DNA of 64,000 nucleotides from Devosia salina (GCF_019504385.1 NZ_CP080590.1:2894001-2958000); one strand, 5' to 3'; positions 25,491 to 34,684 are shown, counted from the first letter of the stretch. Numbers and translations: made by a program. The notes: generated from the letters alone by a model not told the origin.

Positions 25491-26012
25491 GTGACAGCCA
25501 TGGCCGTGCCGCACCCCAAAAGACTGGACCAGCAACAGGTTTTGGACCTGCTTGCCCTGGCCGAACGGCACATCAAGGCAGACCGGCTCGCCGCCGCCGC
25601 GGCCCACTACCGCCAGGTGTTGAGCGAACCCATACTCGACGCCCTGCCCGCCGCCCGCACGGAGGCGCAGGCCAATTTCGGCGCCCTGCTGTTGCATGCT
25701 GCGCGCATCGACCCGGGCGGGGCGGAGGTGCACCAGCAACTCGAACAGGCCATCGAACTGCTCGGAAATGCCCGGACGGGCTATCAGTCTGGCGAGGGCG
25801 CGGGCAATGCAGCGGTCACCAGCACCAATCTGGCGCTGGCCTATTTCGAGCGGCACCGCCTGGCAGGCGATGATGCCGACCTGATGTCAGCCCATGTCGC
25901 GCTCGACGGCGCCGAAGCCGCCGCCACCGACGATCCGGAAACCCGCGACTGGATCCGCTCTGTCCGCGACATACTGCTCGAGCATGTGGACCGGCGCCGG
26001 ACCCCGCGCTGA
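25491..26012 (+). CDS. TPR-like helical protein of unknown function
   Basis: 173 residues, almost wholly alpha-helical and Ala-rich, with TPR-like helix pairs (DLLALAERHIKADRLAAAAAHYRQVL; ALAYFERHRLAGDDADLMSAHVAL). No catalytic motif or signal peptide. The GTG at 25491 and the ATG at 25500 are both possible starts. It lies 67 bp after the marR gene and converges on proC. Confidence 0.6.
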   Translation: MTAMAVPHPKRLDQQQVLDLLALAERHIKADRLAAAAAHYRQVLSEPILDALPAARTEAQANFGALLLHAARIDPGGAEVHQQLEQAIELLGNARTGYQSGEGAGNAAVTSTNLALAYFERHRLAGDDADLMSAHVALDGAEAAATDDPETRDWIRSVRDILLEHVDRRRTPR

Positions 26013-26027
26013 TCCCATCCCTCCCGA

Positions 26028-26852
26028 TCAGGCGCGACCCAGTTCCTCGCTGCGCTGGCGTGCGGCATCCACCGCCCGCGCCATCAGCGGCGCGAGGCCG
26101 TCATCGGCCATCAGCACCGAAAGCGCAGCCGCCGTGGTGCCATTGGGCGAGGTCACGTTCTGCCGGAGCACGCTGGCCGGGGCCGGATCGGCCTCCATCA
26201 GAGCCGCCGCGCCGATCACCGTCTGCCGTGCCAGCTGCATCGCCACATGGTCCGACAGACCTTGTGCAACGCCCGCAGCGGCCAGCGCTTCAACGAGGTT
26301 GAAGACGTAGGCCGGGCCTGAGCCGGAGACCGCCGTCACCGCATCGAGATCGCTTTCAGCATCGAACCAGGACACCTGCCCCGCCGCCGCCAGCAGCGCA
26401 TCGGCCACCGCGCGATCATCAGCATCGACCCCGGGACCAGCGACAGCGCCGGTAACACCCTTGCCGATCTGTGCAGGCGTATTGGGCATGGTGCGCACCA
26501 CACGCCCGGTCTCCAGCCCCGCCGACAGGGTCGCAATCGAAATCCCGGCCGCAATGGACAGCACGAGCGTCTGCGGACCAACGGCCTGTTTCAGCCCTTC
26601 CATCACATCGCCGATAATCTGCGGCTTGACCGCCAGCACCAGCACATTGGGGGTCAGCCCAACCGCCTCGGCATGAATGGTGAGGCCATAATCCTCGGCC
26701 AGGTCCTTCGCCGCCTCGCCCGGCGCCGGATCGACCAGCACCAGATTGGTCGGTGCCAGGCCGGCATCGAGCCAGCCGCGCGCTAGCGCCATGCCCATCT
26801 TGCCGGCGCCCACCAGCATGACGGGTCCGACAGTCCTCAGATTTGCAGTCAT
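26028..26852 (-). CDS. proC: Pyrroline-5-carboxylate reductase
   Basis: Last step of proline synthesis, NAD(P)H dependent. 274 residues: Rossmann motif GAGKMGMALARGWL at the start, LAVKPQ, RTMPNTPAQIGKG and the C-terminal signature SGSGPAYVF with the QLARQTVIGAA helix. It starts one base after the stop of the YbjN gene, so the pair forms an operon, an arrangement frequent in Rhizobiales. Confidence 0.96.
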   Translation of the reverse strand: MTANLRTVGPVMLVGAGKMGMALARGWLDAGLAPTNLVLVDPAPGEAAKDLAEDYGLTIHAEAVGLTPNVLVLAVKPQIIGDVMEGLKQAVGPQTLVLSIAAGISIATLSAGLETGRVVRTMPNTPAQIGKGVTGAVAGPGVDADDRAVADALLAAAGQVSWFDAESDLDAVTAVSGSGPAYVFNLVEALAAAGVAQGLSDHVAMQLARQTVIGAAALMEADPAPASVLRQNVTSPNGTTAAALSVLMADDGLAPLMARAVDAARQRSEELGRA

Positions 26853-26853
26853 A

Positions 26854-27354
26854 TCAAGCTTCGCCTACCGTCTCGAACATCACATGGCTCAGTGCGTCGG
26901 CGGCCGACTTGCCGGCCCACACCACGAACTGGAATGCCTGATAGTAGAGATCGCAACTATCGGTAGCAGAACGCAACAGGGCCTCGCATTGTTGCGGCGA
27001 AACATCGGCCCCACCCGTGAGCAGGTGCGAATTGCGGAACAGGACCACGCCTTCCTTGTTCCAGATGTCGAAATGGCCGATCCAGAGCTGCTCGTTGATC
27101 AGGCTGATCAGCTGCTTGATCTCGGCCCGGCGCCCGTCGGGTACCTTGAGGTCGAACGCACAGGCGATGTGCAGGCTTTCCAGATCCTCCATCCAGTTGA
27201 ACGACACGTGATAGTCGCTCCACCCGCCACGGACGGAAATGGAAATCTCGTCGGCATCCTGCCGCTCGAAAGTCCAGTCGTTGATCGATGCGATGTGCTC
27301 GACAAGGTCCACCGGATGGGACACGCGGTCGGGCTCATATTCAATCAGGGACAT
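26854..27354 (-). CDS. YbjN-domain protein
   Basis: 166 residues of the YbjN family (WTFERQDADEISISVRGGWSDYHVSFNW; LISLINEQLWIGHFDIWNKEGVVLFRNSHLL). The fold resembles type III secretion chaperones; its role in alphaproteobacteria is unknown, though it is regularly placed directly before proC, as here with a 1-nt gap. Confidence 0.9.
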   Translation of the reverse strand: MSLIEYEPDRVSHPVDLVEHIASINDWTFERQDADEISISVRGGWSDYHVSFNWMEDLESLHIACAFDLKVPDGRRAEIKQLISLINEQLWIGHFDIWNKEGVVLFRNSHLLTGGADVSPQQCEALLRSATDSCDLYYQAFQFVVWAGKSAADALSHVMFETVGEA

Positions 27355-27558
27355 GCAAAAAGTCCGTCCTCAAAAGGCGTTGGTCGTTGGTGCGGCCTTG
27401 GGCCACCAATCTCTGGATACGCTGGAGGAACACAATCGCCGCAACTGCAGCCGTCGAATCGTCCTCCGGATCGAACCCTACACCGCGTCTCTGATTCAGG
27501 GGACGCGAGGGAAAGGGAGAACGTCATTTCCTTGTGGATGATGATCGCGAGCTTATGG

Positions 27559-27573
27559 TTAACGGAGCCTTAA
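27559..27573. promoter_or_regulatory. Candidate CtrA binding site
   Basis: TTAA-CGGAGCC-TTAA matches the CtrA consensus TTAA-N7-TTAA exactly, followed by C. It lies about 205 bp upstream of the YbjN start, in the 261-bp gap before the phosphoesterase gene. The rest of the gap holds no gene. Confidence 0.4.
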
Positions 27574-27615
27574 CGCCTGTGCCGAATTGAGGCTTTTCCA
27601 CCTCTCGGGAGGTCC

Positions 27616-28341
27616 CTAGCCCAGGCTCTCCGGCCCCGCCCAGCCATAGCGGATCGCTTCGCCCCATTGGGGGAAGCCATTGTCCTCGGCCAAGCGGGCC
27701 GCCGCCTCGGTGTCATAGGGCACGCCGATCAGTGCCGTCCGCCACTGGCCCAGCCGCCGCTCGATGATGGCATAATGCGCATCCGGGGTGCCGCGCACCA
27801 ATTGCATCCCCACCGAGCCGGGATTGAGGATCAGCCGGCCGTCGCTGAGGCGCAGCGTCCGGGCGATATGGGTGTGCCCGCAAAGGATGACCTTGTGGGC
27901 AATTCCCACCGCCTCGCGCGCCACCTCCGCCTCCGAGGGCAGGGTCGTGGTGCGGCCATCGTAGAAATTGTCGAGCCATGCGGCCTCGTCGTCCCCCGGC
28001 GTGCCGTGGCACAGGAACACCGCCGTGCCAAGCGCTGCCGTCGCCGGCAGGCTGCCCAGCCACTCGAGCTGCGCCGCGCCGAGCCGTTCGCGCGCGAAGC
28101 GGTCGGACGACCAGGGGTCTGTGCGGGTGTCCGCCTCCAGCACCCAGCGATCATGATTGCCGCGAATGCACGTCGCCCCCAGCGCCATGATCCGCTCGGC
28201 CGCCCCGGCCGGGTCGATCGGCCCACTGACATGGTCGCCAAGGCATACCACCGCCTCGACGCCCTGGCGCGATATGTCGTCCAGCACGGCGTCGAGCGCC
28301 GGCACATTGCCGTGAACGTCGGAGAGGACCGCGATCCGCAA
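27616..28341 (-). CDS. Calcineurin-like metallophosphoesterase (YfcE-like)
   Basis: 241 residues with the five metal-binding motifs in order: SDVHGN, GDHVSG, RGNHD, CGHTH and LNPGSVG. These are typical of small cytosolic phosphodiesterases such as YfcE and MJ0936. Natural substrate unknown. The start is a TTG (28341) with AAGG upstream; no ATG fits. Confidence 0.9.
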   Translation of the reverse strand: MRIAVLSDVHGNVPALDAVLDDISRQGVEAVVCLGDHVSGPIDPAGAAERIMALGATCIRGNHDRWVLEADTRTDPWSSDRFARERLGAAQLEWLGSLPATAALGTAVFLCHGTPGDDEAAWLDNFYDGRTTTLPSEAEVAREAVGIAHKVILCGHTHIARTLRLSDGRLILNPGSVGMQLVRGTPDAHYAIIERRLGQWRTALIGVPYDTEAAARLAEDNGFPQWGEAIRYGWAGPESLG

Positions 28342-28364
28342 GGCGTCAGGCCTTCATGACGACG

Positions 28365-28616
28365 TCAGGCCGCCGGCTTGTCGCCGCGCAGCGCCGCCAG
28401 TTCCTTGCGCAGCGCCTCGATTTCCTCGCCCTGCACCTGCACCAGTTCGCGCAGCGCGTCGAAATCCTCGCGCTTGACCAGATCCATGTCGTTGACGATC
28501 CGCTGCGCCTGGGACTTGACGACTGTCTCCACCTCGCGCCGCACCCCATCGGCCACCCCGGCCGCCTCGTTCATCACCCGGCCCAGCCCGTCAAAAATCC
28601 GGTTGTTCTGGTTCAT
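28365..28616 (-). CDS. ubiK: Ubiquinone biosynthesis accessory factor UbiK (BMFP family)
   Basis: 83 residues: N-terminal amphipathic helix NQNNRIFDGLGRVMNEAAGVADGVRREVE and C-terminal coiled coil (REDFDALRELVQVQGEEIEALRKELAAL), the two-part layout of the BMFP/UbiK family, which assists the Ubi complex and forms trimers that fuse membranes. ATG 28616 is chosen because family members begin at this point; an in-frame ATG lies at 28628. In many relatives it is directly upstream of lgt; here a GT-C gene lies between. Confidence 0.85.
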   Translation of the reverse strand: MNQNNRIFDGLGRVMNEAAGVADGVRREVETVVKSQAQRIVNDMDLVKREDFDALRELVQVQGEEIEALRKELAALRGDKPAA

Positions 28617-28706
28617 GGCCTCATCCATTTCATACGTTTCGTCCAGTTGCTTCGATATGTAGGCGAAGGGCTCCCGCTTGACCAGTGCGGCCAAAGGGCA
28701 TCGGGC

Positions 28707-30476
28707 TCAGGACGGCAGCTTTGGGGCGCTCTGATCGCGCTTGACGGCATAGATCTGGATTGGTGCCTCGGGCGGGCTCAACTGCACCAGCCAGGGCCAG
28801 GACAAACCATCGAAATCCGGCAGGCCGGCCAGGGCCTGGCTGGGCGGGATGCCGCGACAGAACACGAGATAGTCTATGTCCCTCTCTTCCACGACCGAAC
28901 GGGCTTCGGCCTCTCCGTCACGGAAGAACCGCACCATGTCCCGCAGGCCCGCTTCATTGCGGTGATAGCCAGAAGAGACCACGGTATGCGGGGTCTCAAG
29001 CAGGAGCTGTGGACCGATCAGCAGAAAGGACATCAAATGCCCGCGAGGCAGTGCAGCCAGCGGCGCGAACGCCGAGCGCTCGAGGCACGCATTCCAGTGA
29101 TCCGTGACCGAACTGGACTGTGCAGGCCCGGATGCGGCATAGGCCAGGCTGAAGAAGGCCCAATGCGCCGGGCCCATGAATGCCACGACGGCGAGGACGA
29201 CTGAGACCGCTGATCGTAGGGTTCGGCGCTGGCGGAACCATGCCTGGGCATGCACGACAATCCATGCCGGGCCTGGCAATAGCGCGATGCTGAGCAGGCG
29301 GAATCCTCGGATCTGCAGGCAAAACACCGCGAACAGGGCCAGGGAGAAACCGCCCAGAACAAGCCATCGCCACCTCTGCTCCGCCGGAACCAGCAGCGGC
29401 ACCAAAAATAGCGTAGCCATGCCGAGGAAGGGCGTGATCAACAGGGCGGTCTGTGGCCGCAGGCCGTCAGCCCAGGCCCACAGCGGCTGCGCCTCGCCGA
29501 TATCGGGCATGAGGATTTTGGCCACATCGGGGTCGAGGTTTCCATAGGGGCCATACCGGCACTCGGGGAACAACCAGACCAAGGCCAGCACGAGCGCTGC
29601 CGCCAGCGCACTCAGCGCCACGACCCGAGCGGCCGGGTGACGGAGAAGTGGCATCATCAGCGTGGCCACCAGGGCCGCCACTCCAAATCCGGCGCCGGCC
29701 ACCACATAGGTGATCGAAAGGGCGTCACAGGCCGGCTCCAGCCAGCCCCAGGGAGACTTGCTGGCCATCAGGTGTAGGCACAAGCCCAGGGAGAAGCTCG
29801 CCGCAACAGCCAGCAAATGCGCCTTGTTCCGCCGCGGATCAACCGCCCAATATAGCGCAAAGCAGATCAGCACAGCAGCAACCGAGGGCAGGATTTCAGT
29901 CCCGATAGCCACGCCCGTGGCCGCCAATGCCCCAGCTCCAAGGGCCCACCCCACGCTGCTGCGCCCCAGAAGGCTGGCTATGATCATCCCCAGCGTGAGG
30001 GCGATCTGGACATTGTGGTGGTCGACCCGTCCGGGGATGAACTCGGTATAGACGGCCAGCGTCATCGTCAGAAGCACCAGGGCGGGCAGGCGCGCAGCCG
30101 GTCCGGCCACGATCTCGGCCAGCTTCGATACCAGGGCAACAACAACCAGCAAAACCAGTAACGGCCAGGCGAACGCCGCCCAATAAGGCGCCATGTCATG
30201 CGCAAACGGCCTCGCCAGCGCCATCAGCGCGACCAGTGGGGCATCGATCAGCCTCGACCAGTGCATCGGCGCACCGAACGGCGCATTGTCGCGATATTGG
30301 GTGGTGTCGAACCAGGACTGGCCGTTGAACAGATCGATCGCTTCGACCAGTCGCATGGCATCGTCGCCGGTGACACCAGGAGGCACCCCGGTCTTGAGGG
30401 TGGGAAGGCTGAGCGCAAATGCCAGCACCGCCCAGACCAAGACGATCTGGGGCCAGTTCCAGGCAATCCGGTTCAT
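28707..30476 (-). CDS. STT3-like GT-C superfamily membrane protein
   Basis: 589 residues with about eleven membrane helices and a short C-terminal soluble region. The first large loop carries an acidic pair in GDDAMRL (38-39), then MHWSRLID (71-78) and GRVDHHNVQ (149-157), which resemble the DxD/ExD and Dxx(H) elements of oligosaccharyltransferase STT3/PglB and related lipid-linked sugar transferases. No WWDYG-type motif is visible. It is therefore probably a lipid-linked glycosyltransferase of unknown acceptor. It stands alone, divergent from lgt and 90 bp upstream of ubiK. Confidence 0.6.
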   Translation of the reverse strand: MNRIAWNWPQIVLVWAVLAFALSLPTLKTGVPPGVTGDDAMRLVEAIDLFNGQSWFDTTQYRDNAPFGAPMHWSRLIDAPLVALMALARPFAHDMAPYWAAFAWPLLVLLVVVALVSKLAEIVAGPAARLPALVLLTMTLAVYTEFIPGRVDHHNVQIALTLGMIIASLLGRSSVGWALGAGALAATGVAIGTEILPSVAAVLICFALYWAVDPRRNKAHLLAVAASFSLGLCLHLMASKSPWGWLEPACDALSITYVVAGAGFGVAALVATLMMPLLRHPAARVVALSALAAALVLALVWLFPECRYGPYGNLDPDVAKILMPDIGEAQPLWAWADGLRPQTALLITPFLGMATLFLVPLLVPAEQRWRWLVLGGFSLALFAVFCLQIRGFRLLSIALLPGPAWIVVHAQAWFRQRRTLRSAVSVVLAVVAFMGPAHWAFFSLAYAASGPAQSSSVTDHWNACLERSAFAPLAALPRGHLMSFLLIGPQLLLETPHTVVSSGYHRNEAGLRDMVRFFRDGEAEARSVVEERDIDYLVFCRGIPPSQALAGLPDFDGLSWPWLVQLSPPEAPIQIYAVKRDQSAPKLPS

Positions 30477-30630
30477 CTGCCTTCCCCGCGTTTCGATAGG
30501 CTTGAACCCAATGATAGGAAACGCGCGTTAAGCTGAATTGAAACCCGGCGATAAATTGCCCACCCGGCACTTTCCGGGAGCATCGGATCCTGGGTCATGA
30601 CACACCCGATCGCGAAATCTTTGCGCCGGG

Positions 30631-30655
30631 GGCATGAGCGCTACGCTTGAATGGT
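30631..30655 (+). repeat. Half-copy of the 60-nt element (second hairpin only)
   Basis: A 25-nt sequence aligned to the second hairpin: GGCAT, GA, GCGC, loop TAC, GCTT, GA, ATGGT. Outer pairing and both GA dinucleotides are kept, the inner stem is damaged, and no first hairpin precedes it. It lies between the GT-C gene and lgt. Confidence 0.55.
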
Positions 30656-30734
30656 CAACGGCATCGGGTTACGGCAGACATGGTGCCGACACCCGGGCAG
30701 TTCCGGCCCGGTTGAGGCCAAGGAGAGACACGTC

Positions 30735-31559
30735 TTGCCCTTCCCCAATATCGACCCCATCGCCTTTGCCATCGGCCCCATTGCCATCCGCTGGTATGCG
30801 CTGGCCTATCTCTTCGGGGTCATTCTCGGCGCCGGCTATGGTTATCTGCTCCTGGCCAATCAGCGGCTCTGGCATCGCGGCTCGCCGCCCTTCCCCGCCA
30901 AGGACATTTGGGACTTCGCCTTCTGGGCCATGCTCGCCATCGTCATTGGAGGGCGCACCGGCTATGTGCTGTTCTACAACCTGCCCTACTATCTCGAGTA
31001 TCCGGGCCAGATCATCAACACGCTCGATGGCGGCATGTCCTATCATGGCGGCATGCTTGGCCTGATGCTGGCGGCGATCCTCTTCACCCGATCCAGGGGC
31101 GGCAACTGGCTTTCCAGCCTCGACCTCATCGCCGCCGTCGCCACCATCGGCATATTCCTCGGCCGCATCGCCAATTTCATCAATGCCGAGCTTTATGGCG
31201 CGCCCACCACAATGCCCTGGGGCGTCGTCTTCCCCACAGACCCGCTGCAGGTCGCCCGCCACCCCAGCCAGCTCTACGAAGCCGCGCTCGAGGGCCTGCT
31301 GCTCTTCCTCATCATCCGCGTGGCCACCCACATATTCTACGCGCTGCGCAAGCCGGGCCTGGTCGCCGGCATCTTCGCCATCGGCTATGCGCTCTCGCGC
31401 ATCGCGGTGGAATTCGTGCGCCTACCCGATGTGCAGCTGGGCTATCTCTATGGTGGCTGGCTGACCATGGGCCAGCTGCTGAGCCTGCCCATTCTCGTCG
31501 CCGGTCTCATCCTCGTCACCTATGCGGCCACCCGCCGCGAAAACCCGTTGCGTCCATGA
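30735..31559 (+). CDS. lgt: Prolipoprotein diacylglyceryl transferase
   Basis: Transfers diacylglycerol from phosphatidylglycerol to the lipobox Cys of prolipoproteins. 274 residues, seven membrane helices; signatures RWYALAYLFG, SYHGGMLG (essential His) and LGRIANFINAELYG, a slight variant of GRIGNFINGE. The start is a TTG at 30735, nine bases after AAGGAG; this gives the usual N-terminus (PFPNIDPIAFAIGPIAIRWY), while the in-frame ATG at 30651 adds unrelated residues. It opens a three-gene operon with 4-base overlaps. Confidence 0.95.
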   Translation: MPFPNIDPIAFAIGPIAIRWYALAYLFGVILGAGYGYLLLANQRLWHRGSPPFPAKDIWDFAFWAMLAIVIGGRTGYVLFYNLPYYLEYPGQIINTLDGGMSYHGGMLGLMLAAILFTRSRGGNWLSSLDLIAAVATIGIFLGRIANFINAELYGAPTTMPWGVVFPTDPLQVARHPSQLYEAALEGLLLFLIIRVATHIFYALRKPGLVAGIFAIGYALSRIAVEFVRLPDVQLGYLYGGWLTMGQLLSLPILVAGLILVTYAATRRENPLRP

Positions 31560-32659
31560 TTGAAAAGCCCGCCGAACCCAAGCTCGACAGCCTGACGCTG
31601 GAACAGCAGATCGACCTGCAGATCGTCACCTCTGGCCCGATCTCGGTGGCCACCTATATGGGTCTCTGCCTCACCCATCCCTCCAAGGGCTATTACCGCG
31701 CGGCCGATCCTCTGGGCGCCAGCGGCGACTTCATCACCGCGCCGGAAATTTCGCAGATGTTCGGCGAGCTGATCGGCTTCTGGCTGGTCAATCTCTGGCA
31801 GCAGATGAGCGAACCCAAAAGCTTCACCCTGCTCGAACTCGGCCCCGGCCGCGGCACGCTGATGGCCGATATCCTGCGCGTCGCCTGCCGCGCCCCCGGA
31901 TTTCGCGACGCGCTGAAACTCCGCCTCTTCGAAACCAGCCCCCCGCTCATGGCCGAGCAACAGGCCCGGCTGGAGGTCTATGAGCCCAGATGGCTCCAGG
32001 ATTTCGAGAGCTTCGAGAATGGCCCGGTGCTGGTCATCGCCAATGAATTCTTCGATGCCCTGCCCATCCGCCAGTTCATCCGCAAGATCGATGGTTGGCA
32101 CGAGCGGCAGGTGGGCCTTGTGGACGGCAAGCGCGCCTTCGGCCTCTCGCCCACGCCCATCCCGGCCTCCGCCATGCCCGAAGCTGTCGCCAATGCCGAA
32201 ATTGACACCATGCTGGAGGTCTCCTTCGCCGGCGCCGAGGTGCTGACTCGCCTCGCAAAGGCCATTGCCAAGCAAGGTGGCAGCCTTCTGGCCATCGACT
32301 ATGGCTATGGCACCACGCAAACCGGCGACACCCTGCAGGGCGTGCGCCGCCATGCCTATGCCGATGTGCTCGAAGCGCCCGGCGAAACCGATATTTCCGC
32401 CCATGTCGATTTCGGCGCCCTGGGCAATGTCGCGCGAGCCGCCGGTCTCGCCACCCAGCCGCTGGCCACCCAGGGCCAGTTTTTGACCCGCCTGGGCATC
32501 GGCGAGCGCGCGGCCGCCCTCACCCGGGCCAATCCCGCCGCGGCCGCCGATATCCGCACCGCCCATGATCGTCTTGTCGGGCAGGACCAGATGGGCACCC
32601 TGTTCAAGGTGTTCTGCGCCCATAGCCCCGGCCTTGCCCCCGCGGGGTTCACCGCGTGA
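31556..32659 (+). CDS. Class I SAM-dependent methyltransferase (MidA/NDUFAF7 family)
   Basis: 367 residues of the COG1565 family: GDFITAPEISQMFGELIGFWL, the SAM-binding ELGPGRGTLMADILR, and VIANEFFDALPIRQF. The mitochondrial homologue NDUFAF7 methylates an arginine of a complex I subunit; the bacterial target is unproven. Overlaps lgt (ATGA) and pgeF (GTGA) by four bases each, so all three are translationally coupled. Confidence 0.92.
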   Translation: MIEKPAEPKLDSLTLEQQIDLQIVTSGPISVATYMGLCLTHPSKGYYRAADPLGASGDFITAPEISQMFGELIGFWLVNLWQQMSEPKSFTLLELGPGRGTLMADILRVACRAPGFRDALKLRLFETSPPLMAEQQARLEVYEPRWLQDFESFENGPVLVIANEFFDALPIRQFIRKIDGWHERQVGLVDGKRAFGLSPTPIPASAMPEAVANAEIDTMLEVSFAGAEVLTRLAKAIAKQGGSLLAIDYGYGTTQTGDTLQGVRRHAYADVLEAPGETDISAHVDFGALGNVARAAGLATQPLATQGQFLTRLGIGERAAALTRANPAAAADIRTAHDRLVGQDQMGTLFKVFCAHSPGLAPAGFTA

Positions 32660-33417
32660 GTGCGCCCTTCGAAACCGCCGGCAATCTTGCAGGCCTGCCC
32701 GGCATCCGTCACGGATTTTTCGGCCGCGCCGGTGGTGTGTCCGCAGGCGACTTTGCCGGCCTCAACGTCTCCCTTGCGGTGGGTGATGACCCCGCGTCTG
32801 TCGCCGCCAATCGCGACATCATCGCCGGCACCATGGGCCTCGGTCCGCTGATGATTCTGAGGCAGACACACTCGACCCGCGTCGAAACCCTTGCCGGCCC
32901 GATCGCGCCGTCCTCGCTCGACGCCGACGCCATGGTCACCGCCACGCGCGGACTGGCCCTCGCGATCCTCACCGCCGATTGCACGCCCATCCTCTTCGCC
33001 GACCCCGAAGCGCGCGTCGTTGGTGCCGCCCATGCCGGCTGGCGCGGCGCCGCCGAGGGCATCATCGGCAACACCATCGCGGCCATGGTTGCCCTGGGGG
33101 CCGCTCCCGCGCGCATCCGCGCCGCCATCGGCCCTACCATTTCCGTCCCCAATTACGAAGTTGGCGAGACATTCCGCGCCGATTTCCTGGCCTTGCACCC
33201 CTCCGGCGCCCATCATTTCCAGACGCCCGAGGGCGGCCGGCCGCATTTCGACCTGCCCGGTTTCGTGGTGGAACAGCTTGCCGCGGCCGGAATCGGGTCC
33301 CTCGAGAACCTTGGCGCCTGCACCTATGCCGCGCCCGAGCGCTACTTCTCGCATCGCTATGCCACCCACCGGGGCACCAGCACAGGCCGGCAGATCGCCG
33401 TCATCGGAATGACATGA
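32656..33417 (+). CDS. pgeF: Peptidoglycan editing factor PgeF (YfiH, laccase-fold)
   Basis: 253 residues with the Cys/His zinc/copper-site motifs QTHST, LTADCTPILF and AAHAGWRGA. Homologues correct misincorporated residues in muropeptide precursors, and some act as purine nucleoside phosphorylases. The start is GTG 32656, overlapping the methyltransferase stop. Grouping with lgt is common in alphaproteobacteria. Confidence 0.94.
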   Translation: MSAPFETAGNLAGLPGIRHGFFGRAGGVSAGDFAGLNVSLAVGDDPASVAANRDIIAGTMGLGPLMILRQTHSTRVETLAGPIAPSSLDADAMVTATRGLALAILTADCTPILFADPEARVVGAAHAGWRGAAEGIIGNTIAAMVALGAAPARIRAAIGPTISVPNYEVGETFRADFLALHPSGAHHFQTPEGGRPHFDLPGFVVEQLAAAGIGSLENLGACTYAAPERYFSHRYATHRGTSTGRQIAVIGMT

Positions 33418-33534
33418 GGTTTATTTACCGCTTAGCCCAAAGTGTCGTTGCGAGTCCGAAACTGACCCGCTAAAGCTGCCCGCGAAACTGGAAGGTCCCG
33501 CCCCCGAGGGACCGGTTGAGACAGGATCGCGCCC

Positions 33535-34467
33535 ATGAAGCTGGTGACCGGCAATTCCAACCGCCCTCTGGCTCAGGCCGTCGCCAGCTATCTCGAACTT
33601 CCCCTCACCGACTGCACGGTCAAGCGCTTCGCCGACAAGGAAGTCTATGTCGAGGTGCATGAGAACGTCCGCGGCGAGGATGTGTTCATCCTCCAGTCCA
33701 CCAGCTACCCGGCCAACGACAATCTGATGGAGCTGCTGATCATCGCCGATGCGCTGCGCCGCTCCTCGGCCCGCCGCATCACCGCCGTGCTGCCCTATTT
33801 CGGCTATGCGCGGCAGGATCGCAAATCGGCACCTCGCACGCCCATCTCGGCCAAGCTCGTCTCCAATCTCATCACCGAGGCCGGTGCCAACCGCGTGCTG
33901 ACGCTCGACCTGCACGCCGCCCAGATCCAGGGCTTCTTCGACATCCCCACCGACAATCTGACCGCCGCCCCCGTCATGGTGCGCGACATCAAGGACAATT
34001 ACGACGTCAAGAACGTCATGATCGTGTCGCCCGACGTCGGCGGCGTGGTCCGCGCCCGCAATGTTGCCAGCCGTATCGGTGCCAGCCTCGCCATTGTCGA
34101 CAAGCGGCGCCCGCGTGCCGGTGTCAGCGAGGTCATGAACATCATCGGCGATGTCGAAGGCCAGACCTGCATCATGATCGACGACATCGTCGACTCCGGC
34201 GGCACCCTGGTCAACGCCGCCGAAGCCCTGCTCAAGGCCGGGGCCAAGGAAGTGTCCGCCTACATCACCCATGGCGTCCTCTCCGAAGGTGCCGCCGAGC
34301 GCATCGCCGCCTCCAAGCTCAAGGAACTGGTGGTCACCGATTCCATCCTTGAGACCGAGGCCACCAAGGCCGCCGCCAATATCCGCCGCATGTCCATCGC
34401 GGCCCTGATCGGCGAGGCCATCGCCCGCACCGCCAGCGAGCAAAGCGTCTCCAGCCTTTTTGACTAG
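33535..34467 (+). CDS. prs: Ribose-phosphate pyrophosphokinase
   Basis: Makes PRPP from ribose-5-phosphate and ATP. 310 residues: FADKEVYVEVHENVRGEDVF, YFGYARQDRK, LDLHAAQIQGFFDIP and the PRPP loop MIDDIVDSGGT. A 117-bp upstream gap contains a GGTCCC/GGGACC dyad close to the start codon, with AGGA as the ribosome-binding site. Upstream of rplY and pth, a conserved alphaproteobacterial order, here interrupted by a repeat cluster and a YCII gene. Confidence 0.97.
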   Translation: MKLVTGNSNRPLAQAVASYLELPLTDCTVKRFADKEVYVEVHENVRGEDVFILQSTSYPANDNLMELLIIADALRRSSARRITAVLPYFGYARQDRKSAPRTPISAKLVSNLITEAGANRVLTLDLHAAQIQGFFDIPTDNLTAAPVMVRDIKDNYDVKNVMIVSPDVGGVVRARNVASRIGASLAIVDKRRPRAGVSEVMNIIGDVEGQTCIMIDDIVDSGGTLVNAAEALLKAGAKEVSAYITHGVLSEGAAERIAASKLKELVVTDSILETEATKAAANIRRMSIAALIGEAIARTASEQSVSSLFD

Positions 34468-34482
34468 ACTGCGGCCGAAGGC

Positions 34483-34542
34483 AAAATCGCTCCGGTGGAG
34501 CGATTTTAGCAGGCTAGGCCATGAGAGCTATGCTCGAATGGC
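34483..34542 (+). repeat. 60-nt two-hairpin element, copy E
   Basis: Perfect stem AAAATCGCTCC with loop GGT (34483-34507), linker AGCAGGCTAG, second hairpin GCCAT, GA, GAGC, loop TAT, GCTC, GA, ATGGC. The inner stem GAGC/GCTC replaces GCGC/GCGC of copies A-C by a compensatory change. Confidence 0.9.
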
Positions 34543-34684
34543 ACGAAGGCGCCACTGGAGCGGAGCAATTTCAGGCGCGAGGGCCACGAGACCTATGGTC
34601 GAGTGGCGAGCATCGCGGCAAAATCGCGCCACTAGAGCGGAGCGATTTCAGGCGCGAAGGACGACCCCGCTATGCTGGAATGGC
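34543..34684 (+). repeat. Two degenerate tandem copies of the 60-nt element (F and G)
   Basis: Copy F (to 34606) has lost the first hairpin but keeps a perfect second one, GCCAC, GA, GACC, loop TAT, GGTC, GA, GTGGC, with compensatory changes in both stems. Copy G (34620-34684) keeps a 7-bp first stem AAATCGC/GCGATTT with an enlarged loop and a damaged second hairpin. With copy E they fill the gap between prs and the YCII gene. Confidence 0.75.

Noticed and set aside
27440..27500. tRNA T-arm-like GGATCGAACCC sequence
   Set aside because: No acceptor stem, anticodon arm or D-arm could be laid out around it. No tRNA gene was found anywhere in the window.
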